64,000 nt of DNA, from NCBI GenBank assembly GCA_027924585.1, contig BSBM01000199.1:10613001-10677000 (forward strand), in the 5' to 3' direction. The notes beneath the pieces are model-generated. The model was given only the letters and a program-made list of their open reading frames with translations. It had not been told where the DNA came from and searched no databases. Position numbers and translations under genes: made by a program. This document shows, piece after piece, positions 56,570 through 64,000 of the stretch. Every line of letters starts with the position of its first letter. The stretch's first letter is position 1. Source of the DNA: Larix kaempferi. Lineage: Eukaryota; Streptophyta; Pinopsida; Pinales; Pinaceae.

Positions 56570-57283
56570 AATTCCTTTTATCTCCGTGAATTTTGTGGGG
56601 AACAGATCTTGGTACTCATGCAGGATGTCTGCAATCTCTACAACTGTTTGGTCATCCCAATAATCTCCAATGGATGCAAACTTTGGCTCTTCGTTGGTCC
56701 CAATGTTTACATTCTATGTCTTCACAGGTCCGCTCATGTCAGGGATCTTCAAGGGAGGGCCTTCTACGTCATGCGCACCTTCTAATTCTCGTGTATTGAT
56801 ATTACACAGATCATCTTCATCATCTTCCTCCTTGGGATCATCGGGGTCTGCAGCTAGATTGTAACAGTCTATGAAGTGCTCTTCATGCTCTTTCTAATAG
56901 GACTATAGTCGATCAGGAACCTTTTATGTTCCAAAGAATTCTTCTAATGTCATGGGATCCTACGGCCATTCTTTAAAAGTGCAAGTCTCCTGCGAACATT
57001 CTTCGGAAATGTAGGCCTGCTGCGGGATTTCTTCTCTGAATATGCATTCCTTCAATAGTTGTAGCGCTGTATCAACGGGTCCTCATCTTCAAAGCGGAAA
57101 TCTTTCTGGAAGCTCGCGGCTAACAGTTCCCTGTCTGTAGTCTCTCTGCGCAACTCCAAATCTAGGTACCATTTCATTGGGATATCCTCTACCAAAGTGT
57201 GTACAAATAGATGCACCCATTCTTCCTATGGCCTTTCCTTCCACACCTGCGACAAACTTGCAGATGTTGAGTAGGATCTGTCT
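56570..57283 (-). pseudogene. Gypsy gag C-terminus and gag-pol linker
   Basis: The minus strand reads 'EEWVHLFVHTLVEDIPMKWY' and 'ELRRETTDRELLAASFQKDF' near 57240-57110, the retrotransposon gag pattern. After stops come acidic linker sequence (DDPKEEDDEDD near 56830) and 'IADILHEYQDLFPTKFTEI' (near 56640-56585), which precedes RT. No clear protease active site (DS/TG) was found. It is truncated at 57283 by the Copia LTR. Confidence 0.7.
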
Positions 57284-57929
57284 TGTTAGGGTTAACCTTG
57301 ACTCGGGATTGAGTCAAAGTTGGTTAGGTCTAGCACATGTTTTTGGGCACATGGTTTGTTGTAGCCCATGGTATTGGCCCAAGGTATTACATGGAATAAA
57401 TCCTATAAAAGGCTTGAGGAGGCTCCATTGTAAAGTGGCCTAGAGGTGAGCGGGTGAGCTCACTTGACCCGAATGGCTGGTTTTGGCCATGTAATGAAGA
57501 TCTTCATTAGGTGTTGTTTTTCCCCGCATTGGGGTTTCTAGGGTAAATTATGTGTCTCTATTATGTGATTGCTTGTTTCTGTTTATTTCTCTTGCAAGTT
57601 AAAATATGTATGCTCGTATAAACCTAACAACTGGTATCAGAGCCAAAGGTATATTTGGCAGTAAAATCCACAGGAAACTAGGGTTTCTAGTTCGAGTGGG
57701 AGCAATGGAAAAAGAAGGAAAGTTTATGGTCGAAAAGTTTAATGGCCAAAAATTTCAGTTATGGAAGATGCAAATGGAGGACTATCTATACCAAAAGGAT
57801 ATATTCCTACCAGTGGGAGGAAAATCAAAGTAGTCGTCGGCTATGAAGGACAAAGAATGGGAGGTTCTTGATAGAAAGGATCTGGGAACAATATGGTTGA
57901 GCTTGGCTTCGTCAGTGGCTTTCAATATC
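57284..57929 (+). mobile_element. Copia fragment: 5' LTR, primer site and gag start
   Basis: The 346-bp LTR (57284-57629) has perfect 7-bp inverted ends TGTTAGG/CCTAACA. It is followed by the primer site TGGTATCAGAGC (57632-57643, initiator tRNA-Met type). Gag starts at ATG 57705 with 'MEKEGKFMVEKFNGQKFQLW', a stop at 57831-57833, then 'EWEVLDRKDLGTIWLSLASS' up to 57929. There the sequence switches abruptly to a Gypsy fragment. Everything after the first ~75 gag residues is missing. Confidence 0.9.
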
Positions 57930-58205
57930 TGCTCAAAAATGCAATGGGGTGGTCAATACCCCCTTCTCCTGGCTGTGCTAACATAATGCCCAAGGCAGTG
58001 CATGATGCATCCACGTGGACATGAAATGGATTCATCCAATCTGGAAAGACTAGAATCGGCACGGTAACCATTTTCTGCTTAAGGGTGTCAAAACCCTTCT
58101 CACACTTTGCTTTCCAGATGAATGGGACATCCTTCTTCAGCAGTTTCTCCATTGCTGCGGTTATCTGCGTGTATCCTTTAATGAACTTCCAGTAATAGTC
58201 GTATT
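57930..58205 (-). pseudogene. Gypsy RT/RNase H fragment, duplicate of 55536-55817
   Basis: The minus frame reads 'YYWKFIKGYTQITAAMEKLL', 'FIWKAKCEKGFDTLKQKMVT' and 'PFHVHVDASCTALGIMLAQP', then 'IAFLSR'. It is closely similar at the DNA level to the Gypsy element's own segment near 55536-55817. It has an open frame where that copy is damaged, so it derives from a related but different element, or was copied before decay. Both its edges are sharp joints to Copia sequence. Confidence 0.88.
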
Positions 58206-59188
58206 ACAATGTCTTTATTTTATAAGGGAAATACAATGGGAAAATACCATAGGATACCCAAAAACATGGGCCCGAAAACAACTGGTGAAAATAGCCCCAA
58301 ATTTTTTTTTCTCGGGGGCACTACCCCTGAACCCCTAAAAACTGCAGAATGGGTGTACAGTCCTCCGAGGTGTACAGCTGAGACAATATCATCTATGAGA
58401 CTAGAAGATCTCACTCCACAACCAACAATCTCCCACTTGGAGGCTGATCACAACAACTCCACCGCTGCTGCACTTGCTGGACTTCGACTTGGCAAATTTC
58501 TCCTCTTCACCTTCATGCTAGAAGGCCAACTGAAACCGAGCAAGAATTCAGGTTGTCTCTTGTCACTACCTTTGTGAACATGTGTGCAGGATTCTGGCTA
58601 GTATGTATCTTTTCCAGATTCAACAGTTCATCTTCCAGAACAGAGCATATGAAATGGTGCTTGAGCTGTATATGTTTAGTCCTGCAATGAAATGCTAAGT
58701 TCTTTGCAAGATGAATGGCACTCTGGCTGTCACTATACAACCTACTATCCTTCTGCTTCTTACGGACTTCCTCCATAAACCTCTGCAACCAAATCATCTC
58801 TTTACTAGCCTCTGTAATAGCAACATACTCTGCTTCCGTTGTTGAAAGTGCAACAATCTTCTATAGTTTCTAAATCCAGCTTATTGCTGTTCCACCTACA
58901 GTAAACACATACCCTATGGTGCTTCTCCTACTATCCTTGTCACCTGCCATATCTGCATCAACATATCCCTGTAGAACAATGTCTGAACCTCCAAAACATA
59001 ATGCCTCAGTGGTAGTACCTCTCAAATACTTGAGAATCCATTGTACTGCCTTCCAATGTTCTTTACCTGGATTGTTCATATATCTGCTCACGACTCCCAC
59101 TGCATGTGCAATATTTGGTCTTGTGCACACCATGGCATACATCAAGCTGCCAACTGCTAATTGATAGGGAATCTTGGACATGTAATGC
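58206..59188 (-). mobile_element. Copia 3' fragment: RT end, RNase H, polypurine tract and partial LTR
   Basis: From the right: 'YQLAVGSLMYAMVCTRPNIA' (59160-59100) and 'LQGYVDADMAGDKDSRRSTI' with the RNase H Asp. Next come 'ALSTTEAEYVAITEASKEMI' with the Glu, 'LYSDSQSAIHLAKN', and 'QNPAHMFTKVV' near the end. The polypurine tract 'ccaagtgggagat' (58440-58428) leads to an LTR starting TGTTGGTTGTGG at 58427, which breaks off at about 58206. Stops occur near 58870. The right side is cut by the next Copia LTR at 59189. Confidence 0.88.
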
Positions 59189-59789
59189 TGATGTATATGT
59201 AACTTCAGAATGTATTTCATCTATGTATTTCATATATATTTATTGTACCCTTATTAGAGATGTGTTATTCCTCTATAAGGAAGTGTCGTCATATGGATTG
59301 ACAAGTGTCGCAAGTGTGTGTACTTGCCGATGGGTTATTAGACCACCATGTGGGGTTGGCCCTGAATTATATATATTATAATGTGGATGTATCTAGCTAG
59401 ACAAGTCGGCCCCATAAGGTCACTGGGCAAACAGATTAGTATAAATAGAGATCAGGTGATCTCTATTTAGATCACTCGGAAAAGTATCTCACTCTCACTC
59501 AAAAAGTGGCGCACTAGTGAGGAGGAGGATCATCTACTACTAGGAGATTATCTCAGTGTATTTTGGTTGTACTTTGGTTGAGCCATTGCTCTCTCTATCT
59601 CTGAGGAAGTTGTGGCGTTTTTCACCTTAGGGTTTTCCCCACGGAAACTCTGTGTCTCTTGTCTCTCATGCTTTTGATTCTTGTGATGCTTGTCATTCTT
59701 ATTGTGATTGTCATGCATTGATATACTATATATGTTATTATCTCAGCAAAGATCCTAGAGTATTGTGAATTAATGCTCAAAATTTAACA
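59189..59789 (+). repeat. 5' LTR of the Copia element
   Basis: It runs from TGATGTATATGTAAC to AAATTTAACA. The TATA box TATAAATA is at 59440-59447. The primer site TGGTATCAGAGC follows at 59790-59801 without a spacer. Confidence 0.9.
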
Positions 59790-59801
59790 TGGTATCAGAG
59801 C

Positions 59802-60362
59802 TAACCTGAGAAGAAGACATTTTGTCGTGACGAAAACTTGATTTTCTTGTTTATTGGGTTTCTCTCCACATATTTTGGAAAAACAGTATAGTAGATTGAC
59901 TCTACTCATCAAGGCGCATCTATCTGTCTAATCAGAATTTAATTCTGAGCATTTTCAGATTTGGCCCTAAAAATTAGGGTTTCCCCCAAAATAGGAAGTT
60001 CTGGAATCTGAAGACACAGCTGGAAGCTCCTTGAAAAAATCAAAGTTTAGAGCTTTGGATCGAGATTTTTGACTGGGTAGATCTCTGGGAAACTCAAACC
60101 CTAATTCATGGCTCTCCCTAATGAACCCGGGAGGACAAAACGTCAAATCTGAAGGGTAAAACTTTGCTGATCTCAAATTTTGAATGCACCAGGCTGATCA
60201 GCTCATCAAAGCGCATATTTCTATCCTTTCAGAAATTTGAAATTCACATTTTGAATTTTTAGGGTTTTTTCGACAAACCTAATCCGGGACCAGATCTAGT
60301 TTTCAGCATTTCAAGTGGTAAGACCTAAATCTTTTTTATTTCCATTTGAAGTACTCTTTAAG
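59802..60362 (+). other. Untranslated leader of the Copia element
   Basis: No gene is seen. The leader contains two 'agggttt' blocks and a stretch related to the leader of the 26226 element ('ctgatcagctcatcaaagcg'). Confidence 0.7.
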
Positions 60363-62966
60363 ATGTCTCTCCACACCAAGCTTCAGGATAAGCTTGAAGG
60401 GGCTGATAACTTTCGAGCCTGGAAGTATAGGATTGGGTTAATCCTGGAAGAGAATAAGTTGGACTCATATATAAAAGATGACATCCCTATCCCAGAGGAT
60501 GAAGAGGCCAAGGTATTGCATAAGAAGAACTTGGTCAAGGCAAAGAGAATCATTGCTGATTCTATCAAAGACCATCTCATACCCCATGTGTCTTCTCTTA
60601 AGACACCCAAGGAGATGTTTGACTCTTTGACAAAGCTATTTGAAGGGAAGAACATAAATCGGACGATGACCCTGCGGAACCAATTGAAAGGAGTAAAGTT
60701 TCAGAACGGAGAAACCAATCAATCTTATTTTTCAAGGGTATCCCAAATCAAGGAACAACTAGAAGCAGTGGATGAAATGGTGGAGAATGGTGAAGTGGTG
60801 ATGACCACTCTAAATGGCCTACCTAGGTCATGGGATTCCTTTATTCAAGGAATTTGTGCAAGGAAGAAGTTGATCTCCTTCAACAGATTGCGGGAAGAAT
60901 GCTCTCAAGAAGAAGCTAGACTTATAGCTCGTGAGGAAAAGATGGGAGGTGAAGATCAAGATCTTGCAGCTCACACCAAAATAAGCAAGCCCAAGAAGGA
61001 GCACTCTCGCCACAAGAGATCCTATCAAAAGAATAAGAAGGATCTAAGATGCTTCACATGCAATGAGAAGGGTCACTTTGCTTCAGATTGTCCCAAGAAC
61101 AAAAGGGATAATAACAACAACTCTAGCAAGAAGAAGAAGGGAAGCAAAAGAAAGTTTCATGCTCATGCTGCCGAGGATGATAAACGTCCAAAGAAGAAGG
61201 CTAGGGAAGAAAGTGATGATAGTGATGTTGACTCATCAAGTGAAGAAGAGTATGTTCTAATCTCTGCTCTCACAGGTACCATATCCCATGGTTTTAATGA
61301 TTGGTTGATTGATAGTGGAGCTTCCAAACACATGATTGGGTTTAAGGAATCTTTTGTGAATCTATCTGAACATGAATCACCCCATAAGGTGAAACTTGGG
61401 GATGATTATCAATACCCAATCAAAGGAAGTGGTGAAGCCTCCTACAACCTAGATTCTGGAAAATCTTTGAAGATGAAAGAAGTCCTTTATGTGCTTGGGC
61501 TCAAGAAGAACTTACTCTCCATCTCTGCATTGGATGCAAAATGTATGAGGGTTTCATTTGTCGATGGCCAAGTCCTAATGTGGCCAAAGGGTAAAACAAT
61601 CAATGATGCAGTAGTGATTGGAGAGCAAGAGGGAGGTTTGTATAAATTGAAGGGTCAACCTAAACATGCCATGATCCATGAATCCATGGAACCAAGTGAA
61701 CTTTGGCATAGAAGACTTGCTCATATGCACTATAGAGCACTTCCAATTGCAAGCAAGGTTGTAGAGGGTCTTCTTGAAATCAAGACTAAACATGAAGGTG
61801 TCTGCAAAGGATGTGCAAAAGGTAAGAACATTAAGAAGGCTTTCCCAAGCAGTGAAAGCAAGGAAAAAGACATCCTGGAAATCATCCACTCATATGTATG
61901 TGGTCCTATGTCATCCAGTTCTCTAAGTGGCTATGTTTATTATGTCTCATTTATTGATGACTTCTCCAGGAAGACTTGGGTATACTTCTTGAATAACAAA
62001 GATGAGGTGTTTGATAAATTCAAGGAATTCAAAGCCTTGATGGAGAATCAAACTGATAAGAAGATCAAAACATTCAGATCCGACAATGGTGGAGAATTCA
62101 CCTCAGGTGACTTCAAGAAGCTTTGTAGTGATTCAGGGATTAAAAGGGAGTTGACTGCTCCTTATAATCCTCAACAGAATGAGATTGCAGAAAGGAAGAA
62201 GAGAACTATCATGGAAGCAGCAAGGGAAATACTGCATGACCAAGATCTACCTATGCATCTATGGGCAGAAGCAGCTAGAATAGTTGTATATGTGCAGAAC
62301 AGAACACCCCACAAGATATTGGACAACAAGACACCAAAAAAGGTCTTTTATGGTAAGAAACCTGAAGTCAGTCATCTCAGAATATTTGGTTGTCCAGTAT
62401 ACACTCATGTTCCAAAGGAAACGAGGACTAAACTAGATCCTTCAGGAAAGAAGGGTATCTTTGTGGGTTACAGTGAAAGCTCGAAGGCTTACAGAATATA
62501 CTTTCCAGGGTTCAAGAAGATTGATGTCAACAGGGATGTAACATTTGATGAAAACTCAGCATTCATCAAATCAAGGAAGGCACCTATCAAAGTTTATGAA
62601 GAACCTAAGGAAACTAGATTTCAAGACACTACCATGACTGAAGCAATTCCAGAAGTTGTTCGTGAGTTTGAAGATCCGCAAGAACCTGTAGATCCACCCC
62701 ATGAAGATAACTATCACAAGAGGAAACCTGCATGGGCTAGAGAGCTCATTCAAGATGCAGAAAGATTTGGCATTCCAGAAGAAGAACATAGAGCAAAGAA
62801 GAGAAGTAGATCACATACCAGCTATGTTGCTTTACTCTGTGACATTATGAACAAAGAGTCTTCCAGTTATGAAGAAGAAGCAGAAAAGAAAGAATGGAAG
62901 GATGCCATGGTTAAGGAATACCAATCAATAATGAAGAATGATTTGGGATGTTGTCCCGAGACCTAA
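60363..62966 (+). CDS. Copia gag-protease-integrase polyprotein (frame intact to the RT)
   Basis: I chose the ATG at 60363 (MSLHTKLQDKLEGADNF), the usual gag start; the frame is open slightly upstream. Domains: gag (residues about 1-210, 'NFRAWKYRIGLILEENKLDS'); CCHC knuckle 'CFTCNEKGHFASDC' (about 230-243); Lys/Ser-rich linker; protease 'WLIDSGASKHMIG' (about 312-324); pre-integrase 'LWHRRLAHMHYRAL'. The integrase core has 'RSDNGGEF' and 'NEIAERKKRTIMEAAREI'. The first integrase Asp appears replaced: 'IIHSYVCGPMS' where HSDVCGPM is usual. The frame ends at 62966 because two bases are missing near 62942, so RT is out of frame. The host-cell product would be a defective particle/integration protein. 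Confidence 0.92.
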   Translation: MSLHTKLQDKLEGADNFRAWKYRIGLILEENKLDSYIKDDIPIPEDEEAKVLHKKNLVKAKRIIADSIKDHLIPHVSSLKTPKEMFDSLTKLFEGKNINRTMTLRNQLKGVKFQNGETNQSYFSRVSQIKEQLEAVDEMVENGEVVMTTLNGLPRSWDSFIQGICARKKLISFNRLREECSQEEARLIAREEKMGGEDQDLAAHTKISKPKKEHSRHKRSYQKNKKDLRCFTCNEKGHFASDCPKNKRDNNNNSSKKKKGSKRKFHAHAAEDDKRPKKKAREESDDSDVDSSSEEEYVLISALTGTISHGFNDWLIDSGASKHMIGFKESFVNLSEHESPHKVKLGDDYQYPIKGSGEASYNLDSGKSLKMKEVLYVLGLKKNLLSISALDAKCMRVSFVDGQVLMWPKGKTINDAVVIGEQEGGLYKLKGQPKHAMIHESMEPSELWHRRLAHMHYRALPIASKVVEGLLEIKTKHEGVCKGCAKGKNIKKAFPSSESKEKDILEIIHSYVCGPMSSSSLSGYVYYVSFIDDFSRKTWVYFLNNKDEVFDKFKEFKALMENQTDKKIKTFRSDNGGEFTSGDFKKLCSDSGIKRELTAPYNPQQNEIAERKKRTIMEAAREILHDQDLPMHLWAEAARIVVYVQNRTPHKILDNKTPKKVFYGKKPEVSHLRIFGCPVYTHVPKETRTKLDPSGKKGIFVGYSESSKAYRIYFPGFKKIDVNRDVTFDENSAFIKSRKAPIKVYEEPKETRFQDTTMTEAIPEVVREFEDPQEPVDPPHEDNYHKRKPAWARELIQDAERFGIPEEEHRAKKRSRSHTSYVALLCDIMNKESSSYEEEAEKKEWKDAMVKEYQSIMKNDLGCCPET

Positions 62967-64000
62967 AGAGAAGTCTGTTGTGACTTCCAAATGGATTTAC
63001 AAAATCAAGCATGCAGATGGCAGTGTAGAGAAATACAAGGCAAGATTCGTAGCTCATGGCTTCTCTTAGAAAGAGGGAATAGATTATGAAGAAACTTTTG
63101 CACCTGTAGCCAAGTATATTTCCATCAGAACAGTACTTGCCCTAGCTGCAACTATGAAATGGAAAATACACCTGATGGATGTCAAGACTGCTTTCTTGAA
63201 TGGTGTAGTTGAAGAGCAAGTATATGTGGAGCAGCCACTCGATTTTGAAATACATGACAGGGAGTCATATGTATGCAGATTGAAGAAAGCCTTGTATGGC
63301 TTGAAACAAGCTCCCAGAACTTGGTATGGTAGGATGGATAGTTTCCTATCTAGTTTGGGATTTACCAAGAGTAAAGCGGATTCCAACATTTACTACAAGG
63401 TTGAGGAATGGAATCTTGTGATTCCACTCCTGTATGTGGATGACTTATTTGTAACAGGAGATGAGAGACTGATTGTAGATACTAAGAGGAAGCTTGCTGC
63501 TGAATTCGATATGAAAGATTTGGGAATGATGCACTATTTCCTAGGTATGGAGGTGTGGCAGAGTGTAGGTGGGATCTTCCTTGGTCAAGGGAAGTACACA
63601 GTAGATATCCTGAAGAGATTTGGGATGATGGATTGCAAGGCCATGGCCACACCTATGGCATCGAATCTGAAGCTTCTATGTGATGCTTCATCTGAGCTGG
63701 TTGATGTCTCTATGTATCGTCAGATGATTGGGTCCTTGATGTACCTGACGAACACGAGACCAGACATTTGCTTTGCTATGAACACATTGAGTCAGTTCCT
63801 GACAGATCTGAGGAGTGTTCACCTGGTTGCTATAAAGCATGTTCTGAGGTACCTGAAGGGTATAGTGGATTATGGGCTCAAGTATGAAGCAAATCAAAAG
63901 TTTAACCTGCAGGGTTATGTTGATTCGGATTGGGCTGGTAGTGCTGCAAATAGGAAGAGCACATCTAGATTCTGCTTCAGTATGGGATCAGGTGTGATCT
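62944..64000 (+). pseudogene. Copia reverse transcriptase and start of RNase H, frameshifted
   Basis: After the 2-bp deletion the RT frame reads 'DVVPRPKEKSVVTSKWIYKI', then 'YKARFVAHGFS' followed by a TAG at about 63067 where Gln is usual. Next come 'EGIDYEETFAPVAKYISIRT', 'LMDVKTAFLNGVVEEQVYVE', 'LYGLKQAPRTWYGRMDSFLS' and the catalytic 'LLYVDDLFVTGDERLIVDTK'. 'LGMMHYFLGMEVW' and the RNase H start 'LQGYVDSDWAGSAANRKSTS' follow, to the window edge. With only one frameshift and one stop it is a young copy. Confidence 0.92.

Larger units (their letters stand above)
47015..57283 (-). mobile_element. Gypsy (Ty3) element with extra downstream reading frame, 5' truncated
   Basis: On the minus strand the order is gag C-terminus, RT, RNase H, integrase, then a ~3-kb additional frame, a 2.5-kb untranslated region, polypurine tract and LTR. 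The 5' part (gag start, primer site, 5' LTR) is missing because a Copia LTR replaces it at 57284. GC content is visibly higher than in the surrounding DNA. The gene order (RT-RNase H before integrase) defines Gypsy. An extra frame after integrase is known in some Tat-type plant lineages. Confidence 0.8.
59189..64000 (+). mobile_element. Nearly complete Copia element, runs off the window
   Basis: The 5' LTR (59189-59789) and primer site are followed by a long leader, gag-protease-integrase in one frame, then RT and RNase H after a frameshift, cut by the window end within RNase H. It interrupts the minus-strand Copia fragment. LTR blocks such as 'ttattagaccacca', 'ggggttggccc' and 'TATAAATAGAG' plus leader similarity show it belongs to the same family as the deleted element at 26226. 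The 3' LTR must lie beyond 64000. Confidence 0.93.

Noticed and set aside
60315-60362. Upstream start for the Copia polyprotein
   Set aside because: The extension uses a non-ATG start; the ATG at 60363 begins the usual gag N-terminus.

Overview
The window is plant nuclear DNA, most likely from a conifer or another gymnosperm with a very large genome. The sequence shows AT-rich non-coding DNA packed with nested LTR retrotransposons (Copia and Gypsy), a full-length L1-type LINE, a satellite array and minisatellites. The only recognisable host-type genes are broken. One is a TIR-NB-ARC resistance-gene relic of conifer style. The other is a six-exon gene of unknown function. I see no organellar or bacterial genes, no rRNA and no intact tRNA. 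The species call is inference; the transposon calls rest on visible termini, target-site duplications, primer sites and protein motifs.

Layout. 1-3.8 kb: gene-poor, pyrimidine-rich DNA with a possible LTR start near 2948. 4.0-5.0 kb: a TNL resistance pseudogene (minus). 5.1-9.9 kb: short repeats, a long hairpin, a decayed charged reading frame, a 577-bp tandem duplication holding tRNA-like modules, a purine-rich minisatellite and an 83-88 bp tandem repeat. 11.5-23.2 kb: a LINE on the minus strand with a 13-bp target-site duplication, split by a gag-only LTR element (16772-22052) that has a 5-bp target-site duplication. 20.3-36.1 kb: a tandem duplication of about 4.5 kb. Its second copy is enlarged by a 6.7-kb deleted Copia element (26226-32946) carrying three minisatellites.

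35.6-38.4 kb: a six-exon gene model with GT-AG introns, almost all phase 0, and a poly(A) signal. It encodes an unknown protein now broken by stops and one frameshift; its first exon is also present, truncated, at 24342. 38.4-41.6 kb: AT-rich, no gene seen. 41.6-47.0 kb: a satellite with ~357-bp monomers, interrupted by a solo LTR (42023-43350). 47.0-57.3 kb: a minus-strand Gypsy element (gag end, RT, RNase H, integrase) followed by a long extra reading frame that has its own TATA box. 57.3-59.2 kb: a mosaic of truncated Copia and Gypsy pieces. 59.2-64.0 kb: a nearly complete Copia element (plus strand), of the same family as the one at 26-33 kb and cut by the window edge.

The nesting gives relative ages. 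The LINE came first and the gag-only element landed in it. The 4.5-kb duplication copied part of that element, the LINE 5' end and the host exon. The deleted Copia then entered the duplicated LTR. No gene in the window appears fully functional as assembled.
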